Below, piece after piece: positions 25,250 to 38,099 of a stretch of 64,000 bases of DNA; position 1 is the first letter of the stretch, and each line of letters starts with the position of its first letter. The notes below the pieces were generated by a model. That model had not been told where the DNA came from. It was given only the letters and a program-made list of their open reading frames with translations, and ran no database searches. Source of the stretch: Hydra vulgaris (taxonomy: Eukaryota > Cnidaria > Hydrozoa > Anthoathecata > Hydridae). A program made the translations under genes and the position numbers. The stretch lies in contig NC_088931.1 in the NCBI RefSeq assembly GCF_038396675.1, forward strand, positions 70,396,001 to 70,460,000, read 5' to 3'.

Positions 25250-26475
25250 GGGCCGCATTCTCATCTCCGTTAAGCTCAACGTAGGGCCGCATCTCTCCGT
25301 TAAGCTTAACGGAGGGGTGGTCAGAATTTTCTTTTTAACTTCATTAGTAGAAAAAATTCTATAAAAATTTTTTCTACGAATGAATTTTTTCTACTAATGA
25401 TTTCTTTTAGTATTATATTATATTTGTCGTTTCATTACTTAAAAATATTGTTATGAAATAATTTAAATAAAGTAACTTATAGATTATAAACGTATATTAT
25501 AAGCATAAATATAATTTAAAATAACACTAACTTCATATAAAATAAACATTAATTTTTAAATAATTTCCTTAACCGTCTCATCACTAAACATAAAACTCTA
25601 AGTTGTTAGCACATTTTCATCAAATTAGATCCAATTTTTCCTAGATTTTCATATAATTACAATCATCTTGGCTCCCATGTTAACATTATTCACATTGCAT
25701 AAATGTGAAAAATGCCGAGTTTAGCTCACCTCACACGTTTCCAAATTAGAAGTTAATCACCTTGCACTTTTTTGAATTTGAAACTAACTACCTCATTTGT
25801 CTTGTTTCACCTACACATCTTATACATTTCGTGTGAACTGGTTATTTGTACATACGAAGCAATCATGTCACAGTAGCGTTCGAAGATTTTATTTCTTTAT
25901 TTGTTTTTCCAAATTAACACGCACAAACGCCAAATGTTTTCTAAATTTCTTAACTTTAAGTATCCCGGAAACTATAAGCAAAAGTTCTCCATACATATAA
26001 TACAAGTTTAACTCACCTTCTAGTTGATAAGTGTGTTTTAAATAGCATTATTTTCATATGCAGAATATAAATTTAAAACACCTTCTAATGTATTAGTTTG
26101 TTTTAAAAGTATTTTCGCCATCCACCTAAATAATTTTATATAAGCACATTTATACATATTTTCAGTGTTTTCATTTCATCATAGACCACTATCCTTTAGT
26201 GTATGTGTAACAATTGTATGTTTAGGTTTTAAGCATACTTCTTACGCTAAGTTTATGTGCGCTATTTTTTGCTTCTAAAGAATATATCAATGTTTAAATT
26301 TTAATGGAAGAATTACGAAGTGTTTGGCTCCGTGTAGTGTGTCTTTTTAGTGTTGCACCATGAGCAAGGCTCGGCGTCGGAATGGGTTTTCATACTGATT
26401 TCGATGATTTGACTCTTACGGGAATTTAAAACTATTGTCCGTTAAGCTTTACGAAGAGAAGTGAATACGGCTGCT
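25250..26475. mobile_element. 1.2-kb TIR element inserted in the LINE
   Basis: Inverted ends: ggccgcattctcatctccgt at the left and agccgtattcacttctcttc (as read from the right) share most bases over about 35 bp, both containing a ttaagct core. Several copies of ccgttaagc(t/c) occur at the left end. The LINE reading frame is continuous on either side once this block is removed. There is no coding frame inside, so it is non-autonomous. I could not fix the target duplication (at most about 3 bp, CCA). Confidence 0.65.
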
Positions 26476-27610
26476 GGTAGTTTAAGTGAAAGATTTTCAG
26501 ATTATGATGGTTTTGCAAACGAAATATACTTTGTTTTATCAGTATTCTATGAAAGTTCATTTGCTATAAACTACTCATTAAGATATATTAGTTCTGTGTT
26601 TACATGATGGAAAATATTTTTAAATTTGAGTCTGAATAGAAAAACCTTAGTGTCAGCAAAAATAACATAATTAAGTATTTTTGAGGAAAAATAAATATCA
26701 TTTATATCAATTAAAAACAGCAAAGGTCCAAGTATCGACCCTTGTGGAACACCGCAACTTATTGGTTCAAATCGTGTGCATGTTTATTCACATGTACTCT
26801 TTGTTTGCGATTTTTTTAGATAACTTAACAACCAGTTTAAATTAGAGTGAACTACTACATAATTGCGTAGTTTAAACGTAAGAATCTTGTGGTTGACGGT
26901 ATCAAGTGCTTCATATATATCTAAAAAAATTCCGAGTACATAACTTTTGTTTTCAAAACCATTCAAAAGATGTTTCACAAGATCAATTATTGCATGTTCC
27001 GCGGAATGGTTTTTGCGAAAACCCAACTGTTCATAATAAAAAGTGGTTTCTTTATAATATTTGAGCCTGATTTTAAAACATCAGGGTTAATTTCATCTAG
27101 TCCTGCACTTTTATTTATTTTCAGCATACCAATCGCTACCCGAAGTTCATCGACCGAAAGTCCGATTTATCCATGAAGGAATCTGAATTTTTCAAGAAAG
27201 ATTTAAAAAAATTAAAATTTCAAGAAATTATTTTTTTCCTCAGGAATTGCACCGGCTAATTTTTTTTCTATATTTATGAAAAAGTCATTAAACATTTCTG
27301 CAATTTCATTATTTTCAAAAGCATCTCGTCTATTTTCAACTCAATCTATTTGGCAAGTTTTCAACTCTCTTTGTATTTCTAAATGTTTTATTAACCAATA
27401 AAGAGCTGTAATTTTTTTTGAATGGCTTTTTATTTACCTTATTAATTAGCTTTTCAAAAGAATTTTTCTTGTTTTTTGTATGTTATTTAATTTTTGTAGC
27501 TCTCTTTTTTTAAAATTTTTGGTACAGTTTTTGTTCAGTTTTTGTTCCTTTATTGACAACTTAATGAGTTCTTTCGTCATCCACGGACTTATCAAATTTA
27601 TATAAATAAT
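26476..27610 (-). pseudogene. LINE relic, reverse transcriptase N-terminal and palm regions
   Basis: Minus-strand frames show PWMTKELIKLSIKEQKL (about 27570), a degraded segment, then GFRKNHSAEHAIIDLVKHLL (27026 leftward), FLDIYEALDTVNHKIL (motif A; the family usually reads D-x-SKAFD), GVPQGSILGPLLFLI (about 26755) and a FADT-K variant of the FADD catalytic box. Stops and a one-residue loss in the catalytic box mark it as dead. Strand and content match the fragment at 24985-25249; together they are one LINE. Confidence 0.8.
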
Positions 27611-27614
27611 AATT

Positions 27615-28205
27615 TTTTTTAGTTTTAAAATAGTCTTTTCGTATTACTTTACTTTATTTATTTTTAATATACTTATATTGATTATACTCGTATTGCTTTA
27701 ACATACTTAAATAACTTTGTTGTTTCTAAGAACTAATTTAAAACCAAATATAAATATATATAAGTATATATTTGCCGTATATTATATTTTTTTTAAGTTT
27801 AAATAATGACTCACTTCAAGTATACTTTTTTTTTCTGTATGTTTGAGTGAAAACAATGAAAAGATTATATCGCATTGGCTTTCTTTTTTTATAGTACGGT
27901 TCAATCGCCAAATACGAAAACAAACAAAATTTAATGATAAGAATCGAAAGTGCATATGCTTGCTTTGTCTCAGAAAATGTTACAGACAGCTCACTGCTTT
28001 CCAAGTAGAGCGAATATGAGTGTTGTGCAATGCCAATCTCGACCTCTGGGATTCTAGGGTATTGCAAGGACTCTGCGAATCTCGCAGAACTACATTACGT
28101 AAAAATAAAGAAAGGAAAAAAGTGGCATTTGTTCCCTAGTTTGATTTTAAGTCAATACGAGTGAAAAAAGCTTAGTTAAAAGCATTTACCGTTGTCGCAT
28201 TTACA
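27615..28205. other. AT-rich DNA without recognisable gene
   Basis: No supported gene. Confidence 0.45.
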
Positions 28206-29280
28206 GCCCACGAGTAGTTTATAACGAAAATGGTAAGACATGAAGAGGCAGTCGTTGTATATTTGGTGGAACTGCGCTGGTAATTTACCGACAATGGTGG
28301 GTTACCAAACGAAGCATTTTCTGTTGCTGCAATTTACTCAATTAAAACGAAAAAACCTATTTTGTTCAGGTTGCAAGGAGATTAAACAAAATCGGTATGC
28401 TATGAATGGAAACTTCCTTATCAATTTGCGAGAGATTGGAGATTGATACTACAAAAACACATTAACGAAAAAATTTAGGTAGAAGCCGTGAGAAAAGTGA
28501 AGTACTATGTTTCTTGTGTCAAGAATCTAGGCACATATCAGGAATTTTTTCAATAAATGATTTTAAGGAGTAGACGTATGAACCAACTCTCTCCCTAAAC
28601 AATCTTTAATGGCGTTACCTTCCAAACACTTGAACATAAACGGCGTTCCTCAGGATGTACTTGTTGCAACATTCATAAAAAACGTGCGACTACGATAATG
28701 TAGTTGACGCGGTAACTGTAACAAAGATAGTAGAGCGAAGGTGTAAACCAAATACGAGTAGTCACGTCAAATGGAAATGCTGTTCTTGTGGATGCACTTG
28801 AAGTTGACTTTAAACCACTTTGATTTTATTGTTGATAGGTATGAATGGAATAGTGGCTCCTGGTAGAGTATCAATATCTACAATACGCGATAACTGTTTT
28901 AATAGGAAAAAAAATCATGTTTACTTAGACTAAGAAGTGATATGCTAAAAGACGCCTGTGATATGAATATAATTTCACAGCTTCATTTAAGAAACATAAT
29001 TGAGAATGGATAACTGCGTAGAACTGGAATAATATTTCCCCAACCTGAAACTCTGGTAAATAAGAATGCTGAATATACTATCGTTGTTGGTGTAAAACAC
29101 AATTGAGAAAAAAATATTAAAGCGTGGATTGAGAACAAATGGCTGAAAATATATAATTCGAAAATACACGGCTCAATTAAGGGTGAATTAAAAAAAAAGA
29201 AAAGTATGACCAGTATTAGCCTTCAGGGAGCTGAACACGTTTATTTAAAAACTTCAAGACTGCAGGCGGTTTGGAGAAAA

Positions 29281-29372
29281 TGTTTCAATAATTTATTTAT
29301 GAGAAACTCTTGACTTATCAAACTGTTGTTTGATAAGTCTAGAGTTTCTCATAAATCAATTATTGAAACATT
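29281..29372. repeat. Inverted duplication (hairpin)
   Basis: Arms of 43 bp (tgtttcaataatttatttat and continuing) match in inverted orientation with two mismatches around a 6-bp loop. Confidence 0.92.
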
Positions 29373-30011
29373 TTTGTTTAACACGTTTAGAATTCGGTCT
29401 AAACGTTGCGCCAGTCAAAATGAAAGCGGTGTTGGAAAAAGTTATATCGCAAGACGAAACGATCTGGAAAGGAACGTTGTGAATGAAAACATGGTTAAAC
29501 GAACGGCAAACCTCATAACAAAAAAATAGGATAAAAAAAACAAACGCAAATTATCTTGAAAAAAGTGCTAGATGACACGGTTAAAAGAACACGGAAAAAT
29601 AGAATTAAAAAGAACGTGACAACGACTTGGTATGGATACAACTCATTTTCAGGGGCAATACTATTTTAATCTAATTGACTATGAACCTATAAACGGTATG
29701 CAAAATAATACCATCTTAAAGACTAAACCAGTGCGTGTGTTATACAAGAATTGTTGGCGATTTTCTTGAACAAGGTCCGGAAGTAATTCTGATGGACGAT
29801 TATACAGCAATTAGAAGCACTAAATTTTCTCAATTAATGAATAAATGAAACTTTAAATCTTGCTTCAGTTATGCCTAAGAACAACCAGAAAACGGTATTG
29901 TAAAGCTAAAAAAGTTCCGAGCAGCATATTTAAGGTAGTTTATCGCTGCAACGTCAGTCCAAAAGATTATTGTAGTTCTTCTACTGCACCTGCAAATTAC
30001 ACCAATACGAA

Positions 30012-30132
30012 ATAAGAGTGAGAGGAATTGACAATAAGGATGTGCAGTTATCTTATTGTCAATTCCTCTCACTCTTATCACTATTTGTTAGTTATCTTCT
30101 TAGAACGTCGTTTTAAGAAGATAACTAACAAA
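30012..30132. repeat. Two adjacent inverted duplications
   Basis: First: about 27-bp perfect arms (ataagagtgagaggaattga core) at 30012-30038 and 30052-30078. Second: 20-bp perfect arms (atttgttagttatcttctta) at 30083-30102 and its complement ending 30132. Confidence 0.92.
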
Positions 30133-30767
30133 TTTAAACTCGAAAAAAAGGTTTGGGCAAAGCCCCCAAATACCAGATGCGATTCTCAATACAAGATTTG
30201 AACAAATACACAGATTATTTGGAGCAAGCAGTAAAGGCAGACAAAAAGTGCCAACACATACGCAACCTAGGACCTGTAAAGGCTAATGACAATTTAGATA
30301 AGGGTCCAGAAGATGTCGACGAACTGTATGTTATGCTGTCGAAAGACGACACAAGCAAGACACCGATGTTGCGAAAGAGTACGCGAGAAAGAAAGGCACC
30401 TGAACGCTATTGTCTGTAAGGTAAAATGGTCCTGATGACCAAAAGAGTATATGTAGTGGAATGTAAAAAACAGGATTTAAGTAATACTTTTATGACTTAA
30501 ATTTGAAAATATCTGTATTTCAGCAGGTTTCAAAAAGTAGCAATTTTTTTAACTTTTTTTGAGCACGTTTTGCTATCAATATTTACTATTAGGGTTGATT
30601 TTTAACGCTATTGAAAAACCAAGTTAAACTATGTTTTAAACAGCAACCCAATTTTCCGCTCTACAAAATGAAAACAGTACAAATAACAGTAAAATAACTT
30701 TTATGAAAAACTGTTGTTGTACCAAGTAGAGCATTCAAGTATCTTTTATTTTGAAAATATTGTCCGA

Positions 30768-31251
30768 ATCAAAGTGATATCAAAGATAAGATATGCAAGA
30801 TATCAAAGTGATATCAAAGATAAGATATGTAAGATATCAAAGTGATATCAAAGATAAGATATGTAAGATATCAAAGTGATATCAAAGATAAGATATGTAA
30901 GATATCAAAGTGATATCAAAGATAAGATATGTAAGGTATCAAAGTGATATCAAAGATAAGATATGTAAGATATCAAAGTGATATCAAAGATAAGATATGT
31001 AAGATATCAAAGTGATATCAAAGATAAGATATGTAAGATATCAAAGTGATATCAAAGATAAGATATGTAAGATATCAAAGTGATATCAAAGATAAGATAT
31101 GTAAGATATCAAAGTGATATCAAAGATAAGGTATGTAAGGTATCAAAGTGATATCAAAGATAAGATATGTAAGATATCAAAGTGATATCAAAGATAAGAT
31201 ATGTAAGATATCAAAGTGATATCAAAGATAAGATATGTAAGATATCAAAGT
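30768..31251. repeat. 34-bp minisatellite, about 14 copies
   Basis: Near-identical units with core gatatcaaagtgatatcaaa followed by gataagatatgtaa; a few copies differ by single transitions (atgcaag, atgtaagg). Each unit contains the self-complementary step tgatatca. Confidence 0.97.
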
Positions 31252-31399
31252 GAGCTAGAAGTAAAAAAAAAATGAAAAAATATTTAAAATAAAAATGAAA
31301 TAAATCCAGGACGAGTAGGCCAGTCTATCAGAAATTTTATCTTGAATTTGTAGTCTACGTAGGTTACATTTGCACTAAATATTATCAAATTGTAAAGAG

Positions 31400-31530
31400 T
31401 GATTCTACAGCTGTTTTTTATTATCTGGGTATCGGTTATAAGTTAAAAATTTTACTTAATCAGAACATTCAAATACAATTTTTTTCTACAGACAAAATTA
31501 AAAGATTCCAAATTTCACAACATAGGTGCC
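31400..31530. repeat. Fragment of the fold-back element arm
   Basis: The stretch around acaaaattaaaagattccaa and the preceding aaattttacttaatcagaac closely matches the right arm of the fold-back element at 39220-39300, so this is another partial copy of that family. Confidence 0.7.
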
Positions 31531-31534
31531 TTGA

Positions 31535-32822
31535 TATGTAAGCTATCACCTTATATAGAAATGCGCTCTAGGGTCGGCTAAGTTGCCATTTCATAATCCG
31601 ATGGTGCTAATGGTGTGCAGTTTTTTTATGTGAACACCAAATCATAATTACTACTCAATTTTCATTTGATAGGATTGCTCAACATGTAACAGTATTGCAT
31701 GTGATAGTAACAAGTCAGAATTGGGTTATAAATCCCACTGAGTGGCACTGGGTGTCACCTTATAAGGCCAGCTAAACAAATAATAAACAAGTTTATTATT
31801 AGTATTATTACTTATTATGGATGCATTGCGTTAAAAAGTGATCAAAAAATGTAAACCAAATATTACGCTGTGCATAGAGTTGATTTTCTTTTACTTTTAA
31901 TTTGATTTTTAAATCTAAAATCGCACGTTTTAAGTATAAGTTTGGCGTTGTTAGATATTAATTTATTAGGTATTAATTTATTAGTTAGGTATAAGATATT
32001 GTTAGATATTATATTTATTAATTGCAAACATTTCACAGTTTCAATAATAAAGCAATAGCAGGATCTGTGACTAACTCAATCTCATAACTTATGAGGACTA
32101 AAGAACTGTTACATTATGCATAGAGTCAGTGAAATAGTTTGCTTGTATATTATAATACATATTCAATATTTAAAGTCTTGCACTTTAAGTTGTGAAACAT
32201 TGGATATTTAAAGAGAAATACTTTTAAAATAATAAGTACTCCTTAAACACTTCAAAATCATTTGAATTTGGGATCCTAGAAAATTAATAATTATGATATG
32301 CCTATAAAACTATAAAATTTAAAAACTCAAAAACATGAACAAAGGATTAATAAATGATGAATTATTTATTCTCTGGATCTAGTGATTCAAAAAAACGCAA
32401 AAGTAATGCTGAAGCTCTCATTAGGCAAAACTTCAGATAAGTATAGACAAATTGAGAATTTAAAGCACTTGAACCTATTAGGGTAAAATGTTTTTAACTC
32501 TGGGAGGCCAAGTTTTTAAAAAAAAAAAAGAGATATTAAATGTTATCCTTTCAACAAGAATCCAAACGCAGAGTTTTTGTCTTTCATTGTTTCACCATTG
32601 TCTATCCACATCTCAAATTGCTCAGTCTGCCGCTTTTGTAGATCCACTTTTTCAAGTTATTTATCTCTCAAGCTTCACTTGTTTAGCCTTAATAATCTGC
32701 TAATTTTCATATTTAAATTGAAGTATCCACTCCATGTTTATATATTTTTTAAAGATATCTTTTGAATAAAGTCAAATAGACTATAAATAGACTGCATAAT
32801 CAAGACTGTGTATTAGGTTAGT
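31535..32822. other. AT-rich DNA without recognisable gene
   Basis: No supported gene on either strand. Confidence 0.45.
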
Positions 32823-32830
32823 ACCACTGA

Positions 32831-35800
32831 CAGTGGCGGAACTTCAAAATTTGGGCCCCCCCGCAAAAGAATGTTTTTTTTTAAAAAAAATAAAGCTTCA
32901 CATATTAAATAGATATTTATTTCATATATCATATTTAAAAACAAAAAATTAAATAAAGATAAAGATAACTTCAAAACGAAACTAAAACTTAACCGAACTT
33001 AAATAGTGAAAACTTTCCTCCTTGATTTCATATTGGCAAAATCGGTAATGATGTTTTTCATTTCTATTTTTCCAGCCGCTTTTGCCTCAATAGAAACTAT
33101 TGCAAGGTCGCTTAAACGTTCTTTACCAATGGTATTTCGTAAATAATTTTTTATTATTTTAAGTTTCAAAGAAGAACGTTCAGCTGATGCAACAGTAACA
33201 GGTAATGTAAGAAACAATAACAATGCTGTTATCACTTGTGGAACGCTTCCAGCTATAGTTGACAATTTTACTATTAAAAGATCAGCCAATTCACGTATAG
33301 ATGATATTTTTGATATTTCATCGTGTAGCATTGACTTTACCATAACCATTTGCAGCGGAAATTCAGTTGTTATATCTTCACTATATTTTCTCTGAATGGC
33401 TTCTGCACAGCTTATATCTCACGTTCTTTCATTACCATTAATTTATTTGGATGGATGCAGGAAAATAATTGTACCACTTCTTGCATTCCTTTAAATCTAT
33501 TGTCGAGTTGGTTGATAACGACGTCCAAAATTTTTATAAAAATATTGATGCGAAAAATTTCCTCACTACTATCAAAACGGTGATCTGTAGATAATTCGTC
33601 AAAATGCCTTTTCACAATTTTTCTTCTTTTTTGAAAAAATATAGCAGGAATCTGCCACGTAGTCGCTACTTCTACCGCTTCAAGTTTTGCTGAATCAAAC
33701 ATCTTTCTATATTGTTTTAAATTTTTGCTGGCGTTTTCTAGAGAACCTGAAGCTGTCGTAAGATCTAAATTTTTAGTTTGCAGCAAATTTGATGGTATAT
33801 GTACCTCATTAAGGATTTTAGACAAAAGCACGCATAAAAAAACAAATTCGAAACTGCTCATATTTTTTTCTATTCGTACTGCTTCTTCGCGTTCTTCACG
33901 TTTTATACTTGTTATTGATATCTCGGAAAGAGGTTTCATTATATCAAGAAAGCGAATTTTAACGGCGAAAAGAGAAGTATATCGTCCTGCCCATCGCGTT
34001 GGATTTAACCTTTTTAATGTTATTTGTGATTCTCCTGTATATTTGGATAGTAGATCCCACCTGTTTATGCTATTTCCGAAAAATGAATACACATCTTCTA
34101 GCATTACAAAAAATGAAGCAACTTCAACACAACATTTAACCGCATCGTTAATAACAAGATTTAAATTATGAGCTGCGCAATGCATATACATAGCATTGGG
34201 TTGATTTTTCTTAAAAAGGGCCTGAACCCCATTGTATATCCCACTCATGACGTTCGCACCATCATAACCTTGACCCCTGCAGTTACTTAATTTTATATGA
34301 TGTTTTTTTAACAGATTTAAAATTTCTTCATGTAGTCCAGCAGCAGTGTGGTTATATATTTCCGTGAATCCCAAGAAAACTTCTTTAATTTCAATTGATG
34401 TGGCTTCATCTTTTTCATTTTTAATAATTTTTACGTATCTAAATACTTGACTGAGCTGATCTCTTTTAGTAATATCTTGTGTTGAATCCATTATAATTGA
34501 ATAAAAAGGTGAACTATTAATATCAGCAGTAAGAGTGGCTTTTAAATGCGTTGCAAGGCAATGTATGACTTCATTTTGAATTTGATGGCTTAAATATTTT
34601 ATAGATCCATTTGGCATACTCAAAACTTGCTTCATAACATTATCATATTTAGCTAAAAGTTGAACTTGGGTTAAAAAATTACCATTATATTCATTGTTAA
34701 ATGATTCACGATGACCACGAAAAGCCAAAGAATTTTTAAATGTGCTAATGTTATATTTACTATCCGCTCTAAGACTTGCACCCAAAAATTTGATTGGTAT
34801 CGTATTTGTTCTTCTATATTTTTATCAATTGTTTCATTATGTCGCCATTTTTCATAAATGCAACAAGCAAATATATGTTGTTGACTATTTTCGTGAATTT
34901 TAATTTTTTTAGAAAGACCACGCCAATCTCTGACACCATGCTCACGCCAGTTATCCATTGCTTTTCGTTCTTCTGAGAAAAGCCAACAAGGCTCACAATA
35001 AACGGCATCAAGTTTTGGGGAATAGCAAAGCCACATTCCTTCTATAGATCCATATTTTGTGGTAGTTTTAAAATATTCCTTGGAAAACCTACGGTTTTTT
35101 TGCAAGGGGTCGCGTATAAAAAGACCTTTTGGCCGACACGATTCCGATAATACAATTATTTTCTTAATATCTTTTGTTAGTATTTTACCATGAAAATTTG
35201 CAATGTCAGTAGAAAATAATTCACTTGATTTTTCTAAATTAATTTGTTCAATGGCGTCATTCGTATCAGAGTTTGAATCTTCCTTGTCTTCATTTCGGTG
35301 GTTTCTCGGAGACCTATTCACATCTTCTTCGTTCACATTTTTATTACCAGTAGCAATGTTTTCTTCAATATCATAATGTTCTACTGACTGATTTATACAT
35401 ACCACTTCTGCAGAGTTTTGACTTTCCACCGTTTCCGCTTGCTTTTCGATTGGTTTCAAAAACGTTGTTAGCTTCGGCAATTTAGCTAAAGTAGCTTTTG
35501 TTTCTTTTAACTTTCTTCTTTTTGCTGCACCGCTTGTACTACTTAATTTCTTTTCCATTATTATCAAAATCTAAATTATTACAAATTTATAAATTCAGTA
35601 CCTGTTGTAAAATTTTTAATTATTACAAATTTATTAATTACCTTTTATTAAATATATCAGTGAAGTAATAAACTCTCCTGCAACAATACTTTATTATTCG
35701 TAACACGATTAAATAAATTGGAGACTAGTAATTCAGATAAAATAAGAAATGAAAAGTTAACTTAATGCAACGGAAGATTTAATATAAAATTGAAAATGAG

Positions 35801-36371
35801 AACATACATTTAAAAGTTAATTTGTATATGCAACAAGGATTGTAGAATCATTATCCTTGATATGCAACGACATAACAAATAACATTGTTTATATTTTAAA
35901 AATATTGAATATGCAACTAAGAACTTATAAATTGAAGAACTTCTTACAGTTTAAAAAAAATTTATACGCAACAAATTATTACTTTTACCGAATTCAGTCT
36001 AATTGTCTAATTCATACACAAACACAACATAACGGTATAAAAATTAACTATACAATAACATCTGGCAGTTCGCAACTGATAATCGTACTTTATTTCTCAA
36101 TTGCGTATGCAATTTTAAAAAGGTTACAACTTTTCGCTTAAATGTAAACTACCCACTCCAATACAAAAATAAATTTTTGAGCAATATATTTTAATACGAT
36201 GGATGACATTTTTTTTATCCAAGTTTTATATTTTAGGGCCCACTATACCTGCGGAAAAGAGTTTTATAGTATAAATATTATTGAGAGTGTAATTTTTTTT
36301 ATATGAGGGCCCCCTATAGCTGGTAGGCCCCCCCGCAACGCAGGGTCCTGCGTCCAGTAGTTCCGCCACTG
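32831..36371 (-). mobile_element. Complete hAT element (ZMYM/TTF-finger type)
   Basis: The ends are cagtggcggaact at 32831 and its complement at 36371. They are followed inward on both sides by a second imperfect inverted block rich in gggcccccc. The flanks accactga (32823-32830) and accaatga (36372-36379) form an 8-bp target duplication with one mismatch, as expected for hAT. One minus-strand transposase gene, split into three frames, fills the interior. Confidence 0.92.
32999..35567 (-). pseudogene. hAT transposase with TTF-type zinc finger, two frameshifts
   Basis: The first frame (35567-34671) has a Lys-rich and acidic N-terminus and then a TTF-type zinc finger around residues 150-260 (YGSIEGMWLCYSPKLDAVYC, EPCWLF, then a His-Glu-x-Ser-x2-His motif). 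The second frame (34785-33412) holds the RNase H core: MDSTQDITKRDQLS with the first Asp, GQGYDGANVMSGI with the second, AHNLNLVINDA, and NPTRWAGRY with the conserved Arg-Trp. The third (33349-32999) is the C-terminal dimerisation region (PVTVASAERSSLKLKIIKNY). Frameshifts near 34780 and 33415 separate them. Known relatives are the ZMYM1-like hAT transposases. Only two indels in 2.6 kb suggest a recent death. Confidence 0.9.
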
Positions 36372-36379
36372 ACCAATGA

Positions 36380-38099
36380 CCTAATATACAGTTCTGCAAA
36401 AAAATAACGAAAACTGCTATAAATAGCCGCAAAAACATTTTTAATTACGTTGCTTAACAACTAACTCAATAAGTTTCAGTCGTCTAAAAAACTTTTATAA
36501 AAAAGACAAAACTAATTTAAATGCATATTAGTCATCTAAAAATTGTAAAAAAAAGTAAAAGTAAAGTTAATAATAGTTGTTGTCCACGCTTATAATGTTC
36601 TTTAGCTGCTTGCAATTAGCCTATTTCCTTTTTTGAATATTGAGGCTATGTTGCGATTATATATTATTTTTCAAGTATTACAGAATAGTTACAAGGAAAT
36701 TGTTTGTTGTGTTTACTTTTAGCTGTTTTTAAAATCTAAAAATAAACTTTGACCATTTTTTTTTGGATAATTAAAGTCTTTTACAAAAAATAAAGTTATA
36801 TGCACTTTATTATTAGTTTCTAGTTTTAAATTTTATATTGCATCATTTAATCATACCATTAAAATAAACAATCAACCTTATCTGAAAGTATAAAAAAAAA
36901 TCGCTTCATGGAAGCATTATATAGAGTTATTCAGTACATTTTAGAGGTGTTTTTAAAATGCTTTAACTTTGTGTAGCAATATAAACAGCTGAATAGGCTA
37001 TTAAGGCGTTTGTATATTTTACCTGGTCGTGTTTCATTAAACGTGTTTTAACAAAATTTAACTTCTGTTAATTTATTTGGATTTATTTACGAATACGCAA
37101 AACATTTTAAAAGCATTGTTTCTCTCATAACCATCAGTTCTCTAGCCAAAGGAAAGAAAAAAAATATTAGAGCTTTTTTTTTCCTATATGTTTACAACTA
37201 CATAGAATTTACAAGTTTTAACAAAATATGATATATTTACAACAAATACATTCAAATATGCTCTTAATAAAAAAAAAAAACTCGTAGAAAGTTGTGAAAA
37301 GTTTTTTCATTGAGAGCCTTTTTTATTAATTTGATGAATTACTCATAATTTTTATTTAATGGTTTCTTATATTTTTCAACATAGTTTGTCATATAAAGAA
37401 GCATTACAGAAGATAACAAATGTTTGTAAAAACAAACAGACATATTTGTTAAAGCGTTTTTTGTATTGTATAATTTTATGAATTAAAGACAAGTTTTTTG
37501 AGTTTAATCTTTAAGATTTCAATTTTTACCAAAAACTTCCAAATTTTTATTTATAACCTCTATTAATAGTAATTTTTCCACATAAACTCATCCTCAACTG
37601 AAACCACAACAAAATTTGTTGCACAAAGTTTTAAGTTTGACACATGCCCCGAAGGCATGAGTCAAACTTAAAACTCAAAATTCAAAATAACAAATAATTA
37701 AGAAGTGATAAAATGCTTAAAACTGCTAAAATGTTCAAGAAATATATAAACAAAAATTTTTGAATAAAAAATAAAATAAAAAAAATAATTATAAAAAAAT
37801 ATAATAAATAACAATTAACATAATTTCTTGATAAATTATTAACATAATCACTTGAATTTCATTGATCTGTTTTCATTTGATTATTATTTTATCTAAAAAT
37901 TTTATTTGAAAATAAATCTGTTTTAATTTAATTGAGCTTACTTTAAAAAGAAAAATTTTAAGTCGGATATATTGAGATCCATAAATAATAATAATCGTTT
38001 TGATTCATTCTTAAATTACTCTAATGTAGTCTTGTTCTTGCTAACAATCTATGCAAATTTTTTACACAGAAAAGATCCACGATATTTAATTAAATAGGC
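36380..38099. other. AT-rich DNA; one hairpin and one dispersed repeat
   Basis: No supported gene. A 22-bp inverted duplication with one mismatch (37627-37648 with 37654-37675, core agttttaagtttgacacatg) is present. The 50-bp phrase at 37483-37532 (gacaagttttttgagtttaa) recurs at 54630-54680. Confidence 0.5.

Larger units (their letters stand above)
28210..30420 (+). pseudogene. Degraded LTR-retrotransposon internal region
   Basis: Plus-strand frames, broken many times, read in the order of a retroelement polyprotein. A protease/RT-like stretch lies at 28700-29200 (VERRCKPNTSSHV, then WIENKWLKIYNSKIHG). An integrase-like part lies at 29740-30010 (EQGPEVILMDDYTA, then YRCNVSPKDYCSSSTAPAN). 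The tail at 30153-30419 ends LRKSTRERKAPERYCL, a basic R-K-APERY phrase common at retroelement polyprotein ends. No LTRs were identified. Three inverted duplications lie inside it. Family (Ty3/gypsy-like or other) is uncertain. Confidence 0.55.

Noticed and set aside
30768..31251. CRISPR-like array
   Set aside because: The units are contiguous with no unique spacers; it is a minisatellite in a eukaryotic genome.
34794..34976. Plus-strand frames opposite the hAT transposase (also 33725-34171)
   Set aside because: They are shadows of the minus-strand transposase, which has clear motifs.
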